NCBI GenBank assembly: GCA_020438795.1
Contig: JAGQTY010000006.1
Location: forward strand, 1 to 62,746
From: Actinomycetota bacterium
GTDB taxonomy: Bacteria > Actinomycetota > Actinomycetes > S36-B12 > GCA-2699445
Length of the DNA: 62,746 nt
Direction of reading: 5' to 3'
Shown here: positions 36,218 through 44,848 of the stretch, piece by piece
How the letters are laid out: every line of letters starts with the position of its first letter
Numbering within the stretch: position 1 is the first letter of the stretch
Notes under the pieces: model-generated
Seen by the model: only the letters and a program-made list of their open reading frames with translations
Told to the model about the DNA's origin: nothing
The model's database searches: none
Translations under genes and position numbers: made by a program

Positions 36218-36223
36218 AGCTCG

Positions 36224-37453
36224 TCAAGCGGCAGTGAGTTCCGAGGTGGATTGTCGGTGGCCCCAGGCGGTGTCTTCGTCGTAGCAGGTGTGGTTTCGGA
36301 GGCATCCGTGGAGGATTCCGACGAGTCGGTTGCCCAGGGCTCGCAGGGCGGTGTGGTGGAGGTCTCCGGTTTGGCGTCGTTGGTCGTAGAAGGCTCGGCA
36401 GCCGGGACTGGTGTTGAGGGAACAGAAGGCCCATTGGTCAATGGCGTCATACAGGCGCCGGTTTCGCACGTGGCGGGCCAGGACGGCGCGTTTCTTGCCT
36501 GATGCGACGGTCAGAGGTGACGTGCCGGCGTAGTTCTTGCGACACTTGGCGGTGGCATAGCGTTCGGGGTCGTCTCCGAACTCGCCCAGTACCCGGGCAC
36601 CGAGGATTTCACCAAGTCCTGGCAGGGAGCGGTAGATCGCGGTGTCTGGGTGCTGCTCAAAATGGGCTGACAACTCTTCAGCGAGCTGGTCGATCTGCGT
36701 GTTCAGTGCGCTGATGATCCCAACGGTGGCTGTGGTGGTGGCCGCGAATGCCTTGGTCACCATCGGGGGTGCGGCCAACTGGTCACTGCGCAACGCATCC
36801 TGGATCTCGTCGGCGCGGTGGTTCAACAGCCGTTGACGGCCAGCCTTACGGAGCACGGCGACGATCTGTTTGCGGGTCAGCCTCGCCGCCGTGGCCGGGT
36901 CCGGAGCCCTTCCCAGGACCGCCAGAGCGTCACGGTCGGCCAGGTCCGGGAACGCTTCCAGTGCAGCGGGATAGTACTCCCGGAGCGCATGGCGTAACTG
37001 GTTGGTGTGACGGGTGCGGGCCCAGATCAGGTTCTGGTGGGCACGTGCCAACACCTTGATTCCCTCAGCCGCGTCACTGTCGGCGGCTACCGACCGGTGG
37101 TTGTGCCGATCGGTTCGCACCAGGTCCGCCAGCAGCTTCGCATCTGCCGTATCCGATTTGGCGCCGCCAACGTGATGCCGGTCCCGATACCGGGCGACGG
37201 CCAGCGGGTTCACTGCGAACACTCGATAGCCAGCCGCCACCAGCGCTTGCACCCACAGGCCCCGATCAGTCTCGATCCCCACCACGACCAGATTCGGGTC
37301 TGTCGCATGATCGGCGACCAACCTGTGCAGCCGCGAGATACCGGCCAAGCCCTCCGAAAGACGACCTGCGGCCAGCCGCCGACCGTCTTCGTCCATCAGA
37401 TACACGTCGTGATGATCTTCAGCCCAATCATCGCCGACGAACAGTAGCCCCAT
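36224..37453 (-). CDS. IS110-family transposase
   Basis: 409 residues, full length and uninterrupted. The N-terminal RuvC-like DEDD domain has the metal-binding D8 (FVGDDW), E61 (GIETD) and D101/D104 (DTADAK). The C-terminal transposase domain has SLPGLGEILGARVLGEFGD followed by the serine-containing NYAGTSPLTVASGKK, proposed recombinase nucleophile. IS110 recombinases act as a circle-forming, RNA-guided system in which the upstream non-coding end of the element encodes a bridge RNA. GGAGG before the ATG gives a good ribosome site. The orientation is opposite to its neighbours; it lies between the M28 peptidase and the MFS exporter without breaking either. Confidence 0.95.
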   Translation of the reverse strand: MGLLFVGDDWAEDHHDVYLMDEDGRRLAAGRLSEGLAGISRLHRLVADHATDPNLVVVGIETDRGLWVQALVAAGYRVFAVNPLAVARYRDRHHVGGAKSDTADAKLLADLVRTDRHNHRSVAADSDAAEGIKVLARAHQNLIWARTRHTNQLRHALREYYPAALEAFPDLADRDALAVLGRAPDPATAARLTRKQIVAVLRKAGRQRLLNHRADEIQDALRSDQLAAPPMVTKAFAATTTATVGIISALNTQIDQLAEELSAHFEQHPDTAIYRSLPGLGEILGARVLGEFGDDPERYATAKCRKNYAGTSPLTVASGKKRAVLARHVRNRRLYDAIDQWAFCSLNTSPGCRAFYDQRRQTGDLHHTALRALGNRLVGILHGCLRNHTCYDEDTAWGHRQSTSELTAA

Positions 37454-37650
37454 CGTGCCTCCTCCGCACTCGATCGGCTTGCTTCATTTTCATTGAGCTC
37501 AAGCCAACCCGGCGGCGACCTAATGGTTCAGTGCTCAACGGCACGCCACCCCATCAGCGCTACAGGCAAGCTCCGCACTGACCGGGGCACGATCTATTGC
37601 TAGGAATCCCGAGTGTTCCTGGCTGAAGAAGTGCTCACCGACCAGCGGCT
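37454..37650 (-). ncRNA. Candidate bridge RNA (seekRNA) of the IS110 element
   Basis: The non-coding segment upstream of an IS110 transposase is where bridge RNAs are encoded. Three pairable elements are visible here: GGCTTG (37476-37481) with CAAGCC (37500-37505); CAGCGC (37555-37560) with GCACTG (37575-37580; one wobble in RNA); and AGGAA (37602-37606) with TTCCT (37616-37620). Transcript ends, guide loops and promoter are not established; the promoter may form only in the circular form. The assignment follows from the transposase family, not from a recognised RNA motif. Confidence 0.3.
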
Positions 37651-37696
37651 CGCAACCAGCCTCTATCATCAGGCAAAGACCGGCTACAGTCCCCAT

Positions 37697-37702
37697 TAGG
37701 CT
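37697..37702 (+). promoter_or_regulatory. -10 box TAGGCT for leaderless MFS gene
   Basis: TAGGCT, 6 nt, GTG 37709. The promoter lies outside the IS element, which therefore probably does not drive this gene. Confidence 0.55.
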
Positions 37703-37708
37703 GCTTGC

Positions 37709-39049
37709 GTGAACGAAACCAGGCGCAGGTGGCTGCTCGGGGGCATGTGCGCCGTGCTCGCATGTGTCCTGCTCGACGAAACGATCGTTGCGGTGGCGCT
37801 GCCTGAGATGGCCTCGGATCTCGGCGCCACATCGGGCGACATCCGGTGGGTCATCTCCGCGTATCTGCTGGCACTTGCCTCCACCGTGGCTGCTGCGGGA
37901 CGTCTCGCCGATGTAGTGGGTCTGCGCCGGGCCATCGTGGTCGGCGCAGTGATCTTCGGAGCGGCCTCAGTGCTGGCCGGCGCCGCGCCCAGCTCGTGGT
38001 GGCTCATCCTGGCCCGTGTGGTGCAGGGCCTCGGCGCGGCGATGCTTCTGCCCGCCAGCTACGCCATGATCACCTCGACCAATCCACCGGACAGGCGTGG
38101 AAGAGCGCTCGGCTACTACAGCCTGGCCGGCAGCGTCGCTCTGGCCGTCGGGCCGCTGGCCGGTGGTGCACTCGTCTCGCTGTTCAACTGGCGACCGATA
38201 TTCTTCGTGAACCTGCCGATCGTCCTGTTCATCCTGATCGTCACGTGGAAGACGGCACCGCGGCGCGGCGTCTCCGGATCGGATCGGCATATCGACGTCG
38301 CGGGCCTGCTGCTCCTCGTTGTCGGACTGGTCTCGTTGGTGCTCGCAATCATGCAGGCGCCTGCCTGGGGCTGGCTCCAACCCGTCACACTGCTGCTGGC
38401 GGCGGCCGGTGTGGTCCTGCTGGTCGGCTTCTCAGTCTGGCAGTTGCGCGCCAGCAGCCCATTGCTGGAACTCGACCTGTTCGCCCAGCCCACCTTTGTG
38501 ATGGGGAACCTGATGGTCTTCTTCACACAGTTCTCGAAGAGTGCGGTGATCATCTTCGGTGCGTTCTATCTCCAGGACGTACTGGGCATGACGGCGCTGG
38601 AAGCTGGCCTTGCCCTGCTTCCAGCGGTCGTCCTCATGCCGCTGCTGTCCGTGCCGAGCGGGAACATCACCGACCACCTGGGACCTCGCAGGCCCGGTCT
38701 GGGCGCTCTGCTGGTGATGACCCTGGCGCTGGTATGGTTCACGGCGATCGTCAACGTCGACAACTACTGGTTGCTCGTCCCGGGCCTCGTCGTCTGGGGG
38801 GCGTCGGTGCCGTTCCTGTTCGTCACCGCGATCAGTGCTGTCATGTCGGCCGCGCCAACAGCCAAGGGAGGCCAGGCAGGCGGTATCAATGTCACGGGCC
38901 AGTGGCTGGGCGCCATCTTCTCCGTTGCCATCCTCGGCTCCCTCGTGGTCTACGGTGAGCAGCGATACGGCCTCATGTACCTTGTGGCGGCTGGGCTGAT
39001 GGGGTTCATGACACTGCTCGCCTTCATCTGGTTCGCCCGGAAGCGGTGA
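37709..39049 (+). CDS. MFS drug exporter, DHA2 (EmrB/QacA) type
   Basis: 446 residues, 12 to 14 hydrophobic helices. Helix 1 has LDETIVAVALPEMASDL, the DHA2 motif D1 (LDxTIVNVALP-like). RLADVVGLRRAIV is motif A, and ARVVQGLGAAMLLPASYAMI with GYYSLAGSVALAVGPLAGG (motif C) places it in the proton-driven multidrug exporters. The substrate is unknown. The length is short for a 14-helix member, which lowers confidence in the exact class. Leaderless GTG start. Confidence 0.88.
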   Translation: MNETRRRWLLGGMCAVLACVLLDETIVAVALPEMASDLGATSGDIRWVISAYLLALASTVAAAGRLADVVGLRRAIVVGAVIFGAASVLAGAAPSSWWLILARVVQGLGAAMLLPASYAMITSTNPPDRRGRALGYYSLAGSVALAVGPLAGGALVSLFNWRPIFFVNLPIVLFILIVTWKTAPRRGVSGSDRHIDVAGLLLLVVGLVSLVLAIMQAPAWGWLQPVTLLLAAAGVVLLVGFSVWQLRASSPLLELDLFAQPTFVMGNLMVFFTQFSKSAVIIFGAFYLQDVLGMTALEAGLALLPAVVLMPLLSVPSGNITDHLGPRRPGLGALLVMTLALVWFTAIVNVDNYWLLVPGLVVWGASVPFLFVTAISAVMSAAPTAKGGQAGGINVTGQWLGAIFSVAILGSLVVYGEQRYGLMYLVAAGLMGFMTLLAFIWFARKR

Positions 39050-39291
39050 CCGCCTACACCAGTCCTCCTCATGTCAGGCAGGAGCAAGCACGGCCGTGCA
39101 CGACTCGGTGTAGCGACCAGCTGACGGAGCGCTGCTCCGGCGTACCAAGAGGGCTTTGATCCCTGCTCCATCAGGGTGATGTACGCGGGTCCTCCCCGAA
39201 AATCGGGCCGAGCGTGAGACTGTGTTCGGGCGGGCCGCGCCCGGAACATCTGGGTGCGACCTCACTCAAGAAGAATGAGAAAGGGAATCTT

Positions 39292-39678
39292 GTGAAGAAA
39301 CTCGTTGCATCCGTCGGGGTTGTCGGACTTGCCGCCTCCGGTCTCGTGTTCACCGCGACAAGCGCCTCGGCGGCCAGCTCCAACCCGACCAACTGCTACA
39401 AGGAGTACGGCTACTTCCACGTACTGCATGACGACAGCATCATGGGCAACAGCAACGACGGTGGTACCGCCGACATCGAGGTGCCGATGGGCAAGTGGAA
39501 GATCAAGGCCAAGGGCGTCAGTAAGAAGAGCAACTGCGCCTACGCCTCACACAAGATCACAGAGTGGCTGTACGAGGGCGAGGTCAACAAGAAGTGGACC
39601 ATCGGGGATACCAACAAAGGCTTTGCGGTGTCCAAGGGCGACAACAAGTGGATCAAGATGATCTACGTCGGAACCTGA
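39292..39678 (+). CDS. Small secreted protein, unknown function
   Basis: 128 residues. A Sec signal peptide starts MKKLVASVGVVGLAASG and ends near SASA-A. The mature part of about 100 residues is rich in Lys, Gly, Tyr and Trp, with only two cysteines (NCYKEY and NCAYAS), suggesting one disulfide and a beta-rich fold (DIEVPMGKWKIKAKG, EVNKKWTIGD, NKWIKMIYVG). The start is GTG 39292 behind AAAGGGA; the open frame reaching 39214 is not supported. I recognise no family. A perfect palindrome follows the stop. Confidence 0.7.
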   Translation: MKKLVASVGVVGLAASGLVFTATSASAASSNPTNCYKEYGYFHVLHDDSIMGNSNDGGTADIEVPMGKWKIKAKGVSKKSNCAYASHKITEWLYEGEVNKKWTIGDTNKGFAVSKGDNKWIKMIYVGT

Positions 39679-39696
39679 CGGAACCGCGACTTACTC

Positions 39697-39728
39697 TGAG
39701 GGGAGCCCGGACGTCCGGGCTCCCCTCA
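39697..39728. terminator. 32-bp perfect palindrome, probable terminator
   Basis: TGAGGGGAGCCCGGAC followed immediately by its exact complement, with no separate loop, 19 nt after the stop of the secreted protein. It can act as a cruciform/terminator on either strand. Confidence 0.75.
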
Positions 39729-39832
39729 CTCCATTTTCGGATGGTAGGTCGCGAGCCTCAGGCGACCTGACCGTCACCCGCCCGGATGCGTCCGTGCGCA
39801 CCGTTGGGCTCTCATCAGCTGACGAGCGGCGC

Positions 39833-39838
39833 TAGGGT
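39833..39838 (+). promoter_or_regulatory. -10 box TAGGGT for leaderless M24 peptidase gene
   Basis: TAGGGT, 6 nt, GTG 39845. Confidence 0.55.
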
Positions 39839-39844
39839 CGAGCT

Positions 39845-40966
39845 GTGACTTCCGTGACCGATCCGTATGAACTGAAGCAACGGCTGCACGCTGCGGCCAC
39901 CCGCAGTATCGAGCTCGGCCTGAATGCCCTGCTCATCACCCCTGGTGCCGACCTGCGCTATCTCACCGGGTATGCGGCGCCGGACCTCGAACGGCTGACC
40001 TGTCTGGTCGTCCCCGCGCTCGGCAAGGGCGACCCGTATCTCGTCGTGCCCGAGCTCGAGGCGGACCAGGCACAGGCCTCACCGTTGGGCCGTCTCGACA
40101 TCCAGTCAGTATCCTACGGCGAGACCGCCGACCCATACGCGGAGATCGGGCGCAGGATCGGCGCCGCGAGCGGGATCGGCCTGGCCAACCGGATGTGGGC
40201 CGAGAAGGTCCTGGCGTTCCGTGCCGTCTTCCCCAAGGCGGAGCTGAGCCTGAGCGATGCCATCCTGGGTCAGCTCCGCATCGTCAAGTCGCAGGCCGAG
40301 ATCGAGGCACTGACACAGGCGGGTCGGGCGATCGACCGGGTCCATGCCCGGGTCCCTGAACTGTTGCGCGCAGGGCGCAGCGAGCGAGAGGTCGCCCGCG
40401 ATATCGCCGAGGCAATCCTGGACACCGGTCACGAGAGCGTGGACTTCGTGATCGTCGGCTCCGGCCCCAACGGCGCCTCTCCCCATCACGGCTACAACGA
40501 CCGGATCCTGGAACCCGGAGATCAGATCGTCGTCGACATCGGGGGCACGATGCCCGACGGCTACTGCAGTGACTGCACGCGGACCTACAGCCTCGGGGAG
40601 CCATCTGAGGAGTTCAACCGCTTGTACCGTGTGCTGTACGAGGCCCAGGAGGCTGCCCGCGTCGCGGTGGAACAGGCGGTTCCCTTCGAGCAGATCGACG
40701 CCGCCGCCCGGGACGTCATCTCCGCGGCGGGCTACGGCGAGCAGTTCCTGCATCGCACCGGTCACGGCATCGGCCTTGAGACCCACGAACCCCCCTACGT
40801 GGTGGAGGGCAACAAGGAGCTCGTGCGGATCGGCAACACCTTCTCGATCGAACCCGGCATCTACTTCTCCGGCCGTTTCGGTGCGCGGATCGAGGACATC
40901 GTGGTCGCGACGGCCGAGGGAGCGGAGTCGCTGAACAACCAGCCCCGGGAGCTGGTCATCGTCTGA
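39845..40966 (+). CDS. M24 metallopeptidase (Xaa-Pro peptidase-like)
   Basis: 373 residues. An N-terminal creatinase-like domain (to about 140) precedes a pita-bread catalytic domain with all five metal ligands: two Asp in DIGGTMPDGYCSDCTRTYS, His in HRTGHGIGLETHEPPY, Glu in FSIEPGIY, and Glu in RIEDIV. It is a cytosolic enzyme that probably cleaves Xaa-Pro bonds in peptides; prolidase and aminopeptidase P cannot be told apart from sequence reading. Leaderless GTG start. Confidence 0.9.
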   Translation: MTSVTDPYELKQRLHAAATRSIELGLNALLITPGADLRYLTGYAAPDLERLTCLVVPALGKGDPYLVVPELEADQAQASPLGRLDIQSVSYGETADPYAEIGRRIGAASGIGLANRMWAEKVLAFRAVFPKAELSLSDAILGQLRIVKSQAEIEALTQAGRAIDRVHARVPELLRAGRSEREVARDIAEAILDTGHESVDFVIVGSGPNGASPHHGYNDRILEPGDQIVVDIGGTMPDGYCSDCTRTYSLGEPSEEFNRLYRVLYEAQEAARVAVEQAVPFEQIDAAARDVISAAGYGEQFLHRTGHGIGLETHEPPYVVEGNKELVRIGNTFSIEPGIYFSGRFGARIEDIVVATAEGAESLNNQPRELVIV

Positions 40967-41070
40967 GGCTCACGTCACGGACCCGGTCCAACGGTGGGCG
41001 CGCTGGCAGTCGGCTCCTCGATCCCGGTGAGTTGGCGCATACCGGCTCCCGGTGATTGCCGGCCGGGGGG

Positions 41071-41076
41071 CACAAT
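41071..41076 (+). promoter_or_regulatory. -10 box CACAAT for leaderless acyl-CoA dehydrogenase gene
   Basis: CACAAT, 6 nt, ATG 41083; one mismatch to TANNNT. Confidence 0.45.
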
Positions 41077-41082
41077 GACGGT

Positions 41083-42231
41083 ATGCGTCTGCTCGAACGT
41101 CCGCTTCCCACTCCGGAGGCCCGGGATCTGCTCGACCTGACCCGACAGATAGCAGCCGAACGTTGCGACACGCAGACCGTGAACCGGTTCGAGGGGGAGG
41201 CCCGGTTCCCTCGTGAGGTCTTCGACGTGCTCGGCGAGACTGGCCTGCTCTCCCTGCCCTATCCCGAGGAGCTCGGCGGCGGGGGGCAGCCCTTCGAGGT
41301 GTACCTCCAGGTGATCGAGGAGCTCGCGGGTGCCTGGCTGGCGGTCGGGCTGGGTGTCAGCGTGCATGTGCTGTCCTGTTTCCCCATGGTGAACTACGGA
41401 ACACCCGAGCAGCAGGCGGAATGGCTGCCGCGCATGCTCGGTGGTCGCACGGTCGGTGCGTATTGCCTGAGCGAGCCGGACTCCGGATCCGACGCCGCCG
41501 CGCTGCGCACCACGGCGGCCAGTACCGAGACGGGCTTCGTCGTCAACGGTGCCAAGGGCTGGGTGACCCACGGCGGTGTGGCCGACTACTACAACCTCAT
41601 GGTCCGCACCGGGGGCCCCGGCGCCCGCGGCATCTCGTGCCTGCTGGCACCGGCCGGTACCGATGGTCTGCAGGCCGCACGGCCGGAACAGAAGATGGGC
41701 ATGGCGGCCAGCCCGACGGCGACCATCAACCTCGATGAGGTCGAGCTGCCCGCCTCGGCGCTGCTGGGTGAGCCGGGCGAAGGGTTCCGGATCGCGATGG
41801 CAGCGCTCGACAGCGGCCGGCTCGGGATCGCAGCCTGTGCCGTCGGGGTAGCCCAGGCTGCCCTCGACGTGGCCGCCGACTACGCCAGCACGCGCCAGCA
41901 ATTCGGTCGGTCGATCTCGGAGTTCCAGGGCATCGGCTTCCTGCTCGCCGACATGGGTGCCTCAATCGAGGCAGCCCGCTCGCTCCTGCTCGACGCGGCG
42001 CGGGCCAAGGACGCGGGTCGTGACTTCGGTGCCGCCGCCGCGGCAGCCAAACTCACCGCGACGCAGACCGCTATGTCGGTCACCACGGAAGCCGTGCAGA
42101 TCCTGGGGGGCGTGGGATACACCAAGGAGTTCCCGGTGGAACGCTACATGCGCGAGGCCAAAGTGCTGCAGATCGTGGAAGGGACCACGCAGGTGCAGCG
42201 CCTGGTCCTGGCGAGGGCGCTGACATCATGA
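41083..42231 (+). CDS. Acyl-CoA dehydrogenase
   Basis: 382 residues with the three-domain fold. FAD and substrate contacts are in YCLSEPDSGSDAAALRTTA, GAKGWVTHGG and AMAALDSGRLGIAA. ASTRQQFGRSISEFQGIGF and EAVQILGGVGYTKEFPVERYMREAKVLQIVEGTT form the C-terminal helical part with the conserved arginine and EGT motif. It oxidises an acyl-CoA thioester and passes electrons to ETF. The chain length is not readable. The stop overlaps the amidohydrolase ATG by 4 nt. Confidence 0.93.
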   Translation: MRLLERPLPTPEARDLLDLTRQIAAERCDTQTVNRFEGEARFPREVFDVLGETGLLSLPYPEELGGGGQPFEVYLQVIEELAGAWLAVGLGVSVHVLSCFPMVNYGTPEQQAEWLPRMLGGRTVGAYCLSEPDSGSDAAALRTTAASTETGFVVNGAKGWVTHGGVADYYNLMVRTGGPGARGISCLLAPAGTDGLQAARPEQKMGMAASPTATINLDEVELPASALLGEPGEGFRIAMAALDSGRLGIAACAVGVAQAALDVAADYASTRQQFGRSISEFQGIGFLLADMGASIEAARSLLLDAARAKDAGRDFGAAAAAAKLTATQTAMSVTTEAVQILGGVGYTKEFPVERYMREAKVLQIVEGTTQVQRLVLARALTS

Positions 42232-43832
42232 CCCGAACGCTGCTCACCAACGGCTACATCCACACTCCTGGCGATCCGGGCGCCACCGCCATGCTCATCG
42301 AGGACGGCCGCATCAGCTGGATCGGCCATGAGGGCGCGGCACTGGCACACAAGGACGGAGTGGACACCGAGGTCGACCTGCACGGCGCGCTGGTGACCCC
42401 GGCCTTCGTGGACGGGCACTGCCACGTGACGGCGACCGGGATCGGGCTGACCGGTCTGGATCTGTCCAAGTGCCACGGTCGCGGGGAGCTGCTCGCGGCG
42501 TTGCAAGCGCGGTCATGGCCCAGCGACCTGATCCTCTTCGGTCACGGCTGGGAGGAGACCCACTGGAGCGATCAGCAATTGCCGTCCCTGAGCGAACTCG
42601 ACGCAGCCGCCGGTGATGTGCCGGTGTTCCTGACCCGGGTGGACCTGCATTCCTCCCTGGTGAATTCCGCGATGCTGGCGCGACTGCCGCAGGAGGTCAC
42701 AGCAGCGGGTGCAGCCGGCCATCTGGACGGACATGCCCACCACATGGCGCGTGGCCTCATCTACGACCTGATCGGCCCCGAACAGCGGGAACTGCTGGTC
42801 CGACGGGCGCTGCACGAATGGGCTGCACAGGGGGTGGCACTCGTGACCGAGATGGCCGGTCCCGAGATTTCGTCCTGGCAGGACGCTCGCTACCTCGCTG
42901 ACCTGGACGACCCGGGTCTGCCGGAGCTGGCGCTGTACTGGGGTGAGATCCACGGGGTGGCTCGCGCGCAGCAACTCGGAGCGGTCGGTGCCGGCGGTGA
43001 CCTGTTCGCCGATGGGTCGATCGGCTCCGCGACCGCTTCGTTGTGTCAGCCCTACGCCGAAGGCTCCCAGCCAGGAACCGGTAACGCTTACCTCGATACC
43101 GAGACCGTCGCTGCGCACGTCGAGGCCTGCACCAGGGCTGGCATCCAGGCGGGGTTCCACGCGATCGGCGACGCTGCGATCGAGCAGGTGGTGGCGGGAC
43201 TGGCAGCTGCTGCCGACGTGCTCGGCGTCTCCGCGGTGCGCCGGGCCAGACACCGGATCGAGCATCTGGAGATGGTCTCCGCCGATCTGGTCCCGGACCT
43301 TGCGCACCTGGGAGTGACTGCAAGCATGCAGCCAGCCTTCGATGAACTGTGGGGCGGGACAGGGGAGCTCTACGAACAACGCCTCGGTCGGCAACGTGCC
43401 GCCACCATGAACCCGTTCGCCGCGCTGGCGGGGGCGGGCGTTCCCCTGGCCTTCGGGTCCGACAGCCCCGTCACCGCGATCGATCCATGGGGTGGTGTCG
43501 CCGCGGCTGTCCACCACCACAATCCCGCGAGTGGTCTTGCTGCCAGAGCCGCCTTCAACGCTCATACCAGAGGAGGCTGGCGGGCCGTCGGCCGCGACGA
43601 TGCCGGTGTGCTCGCTGCGGGTGCTCCCGCGACTCTGGCGATCTGGGACTGTGAGGCGCTGGCCGTGCAGGAGGCCGACGAGCGAGTCTCGCGCTGGTCC
43701 ACCGATCCCCGTTCCGGTACGCCGATGCTGCCGTTGCTCACAGCCCAGGGGTCACGGCCCACGTGTCTGGCGACGCTTCGCCACGGCCGGACGATCTACA
43801 CCGACGGGCGCATCCTCGAGACGTCCGTCTGA
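42228..43832 (+). CDS. Amidohydrolase (YtcJ-like, amidohydrolase_3 family)
   Basis: 534 residues. The beta-barrel metal site is seen as VDGHCHVTA (HxH) near residue 62, followed by HLDGHAHHM, the TEMAG strand, GFHAIGDAAIEQV (His), RHRIEHLEM (His) and FGSDSPVTAIDPW (Asp). Dipeptide- or amide-cleaving members of this family have this pattern; the substrate is unknown. Translated in coupling with the acyl-CoA dehydrogenase (ATGA overlap), which suggests shared catabolism. Confidence 0.88.
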   Translation: MTRTLLTNGYIHTPGDPGATAMLIEDGRISWIGHEGAALAHKDGVDTEVDLHGALVTPAFVDGHCHVTATGIGLTGLDLSKCHGRGELLAALQARSWPSDLILFGHGWEETHWSDQQLPSLSELDAAAGDVPVFLTRVDLHSSLVNSAMLARLPQEVTAAGAAGHLDGHAHHMARGLIYDLIGPEQRELLVRRALHEWAAQGVALVTEMAGPEISSWQDARYLADLDDPGLPELALYWGEIHGVARAQQLGAVGAGGDLFADGSIGSATASLCQPYAEGSQPGTGNAYLDTETVAAHVEACTRAGIQAGFHAIGDAAIEQVVAGLAAAADVLGVSAVRRARHRIEHLEMVSADLVPDLAHLGVTASMQPAFDELWGGTGELYEQRLGRQRAATMNPFAALAGAGVPLAFGSDSPVTAIDPWGGVAAAVHHHNPASGLAARAAFNAHTRGGWRAVGRDDAGVLAAGAPATLAIWDCEALAVQEADERVSRWSTDPRSGTPMLPLLTAQGSRPTCLATLRHGRTIYTDGRILETSV

Positions 43833-43845
43833 ACTCGCTCCGGTC

Positions 43846-44652
43846 CTACAGGCGGTGCCGACCCGGCCGTGGCATGGTCGGAAGATGCTGGCCGCCGCGA
43901 CTGGGTCGGGTGAACAGCACAGCGATGACACCGACCGCCACCAGCAGTGATCCCACGACCACGGTTGGACCGGACCCGTCACCGGTGTAGGCGATCGCCG
44001 AGCTGGTGGTGTTCGACGTGTAGCTGGTCGGCACATAGGTGTAGCTCGAGTAGCTGTAGGTGGTGGGGGAGTAGGTGTAAGTCGTGTAGCTGGAGCTCGG
44101 GGAATAGGTGTAGGTCGTGTAGCTGGAGCTCGGCGAGTACGTCGTGGTGGTCGGGGAGTAGGTGGGGGTGTAGGTCGAGGTGGAGGTGGGAGAGGACGTG
44201 GGCGTGATGGTGCCGGTCGGGCTCACGGTGGGCGCGGGTCCGTTCTCGATCACGAAGTCGACCGCACTGTTGTTGCCCGGCACCTCCACGCCTTCAACGA
44301 GGGCTTCCCGAGTGCTGCCCTCCTCGAAGACCACGCCGACGTCGTAGCAGCCGGTCTTCACCTCGGTGAACAGGTAGGCCCCCTTGGAGTCCGTGAGCCC
44401 CTGCTGTGTGGTCGGCGCCGCGATCGGCTTGGAGTTGCACGATCGCTGGACCAGGCGCATGAGCTGTCCGACCGCGGGGCCGCCCGCGCTGTAGGTCACT
44501 GTGCCGCGAATAGTGTGGCTTGCTTTGGCTCCCACCGATCCACCGGCCCCGGGCGCCGCCGCGTGGCCCTCCTTGGCCCAGGCAGAGCCGAGCCAGGCAC
44601 CGGTGCCGAGCAGCAGCACGGTGCCGATCAGGATGGCGGTGACTCGCTTCAT
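43846..44652 (-). CDS. Putative sortase-anchored surface protein with Ser/Thr/Tyr repeats
   Basis: 268 residues. A signal peptide (MKRVTAILIGTVLLLGTGAWL) is followed by a carboxypeptidase-regulatory-like/SpaA-like beta domain (about 35-145: IRGTVTYSAGGPAV, TDSKGAYLFTEVKTGCYDVG). A long Ser/Thr/Tyr/Pro stalk then contains two 11-residue repeats SPSSSYTTYTY. The end is a cell-wall sorting signal: IAYTG, hydrophobic helix VVVGSLLVAVGVIAVLF, then basic tail. IAYTG resembles the LAxTG motif of class E sortases. No sortase gene lies in the window. The start ATG 44652 has GGAGAG; the frame extending further is not coding. Confidence 0.72.
   Translation of the reverse strand: MKRVTAILIGTVLLLGTGAWLGSAWAKEGHAAAPGAGGSVGAKASHTIRGTVTYSAGGPAVGQLMRLVQRSCNSKPIAAPTTQQGLTDSKGAYLFTEVKTGCYDVGVVFEEGSTREALVEGVEVPGNNSAVDFVIENGPAPTVSPTGTITPTSSPTSTSTYTPTYSPTTTTYSPSSSYTTYTYSPSSSYTTYTYSPTTYSYSSYTYVPTSYTSNTTSSAIAYTGDGSGPTVVVGSLLVAVGVIAVLFTRPSRGGQHLPTMPRPGRHRL
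44068..44133. repeat. Two copies of a 33-bp tandem repeat in the surface protein stalk
   Basis: Copies start near 44071 and 44104 and share GTCGTGTAGCTGGAGCTCGG. Each encodes SPSSSYTTYTY on the minus strand. Copy-number change would lengthen or shorten the stalk in frame. Confidence 0.75.
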
Positions 44653-44835
44653 CGCTCTCCGACGGTCTCGGTTACGTCCATTGCAGCAAGGCCCACACAC
44701 GGTGGCGCGCCGGAGCGGCGGCAAGTGGCGGCAATACGGGTTATCCCGACAAAACCAACCTGGGCTCGGGTCCGGGCTGCAGGCTGCGGCCTCGAAGCGG
44801 TGGCTCGGCCGCGGGCACGGGTTGCGGCCGACCGA

Positions 44836-44841
44836 TACAAT
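44836..44841 (+). promoter_or_regulatory. -10 box TACAAT for leaderless lnt
   Basis: TACAAT, 7 nt, ATG 44849. It decides against the open frame extending upstream to 44501 into the divergent surface-protein gene. Confidence 0.6.
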
Positions 44842-44848
44842 TCCGATC

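Larger units (their letters stand above)
36178..37690 (-). mobile_element. IS110-family insertion sequence (ends approximate)
   Basis: One intact transposase of the DEDD type with about 95 bp of sequence downstream and about 235 bp upstream before neighbouring genes. No terminal inverted repeats or target duplication are visible, as usual for IS110. Two short motifs occur in opposite orientation at both sides: TGCCCCGGTC at 36178-36187 against GACCGGGGCA at 37580-37589, and CAATAGA at 36196-36202 against TCTATTG at 37592-37598. A 15-bp palindrome (ACACCCC-A-GGGGTGT, 36203-36217) stands 6 bp after the transposase stop. The exact boundaries need an empty site from a relative. Confidence 0.75.
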
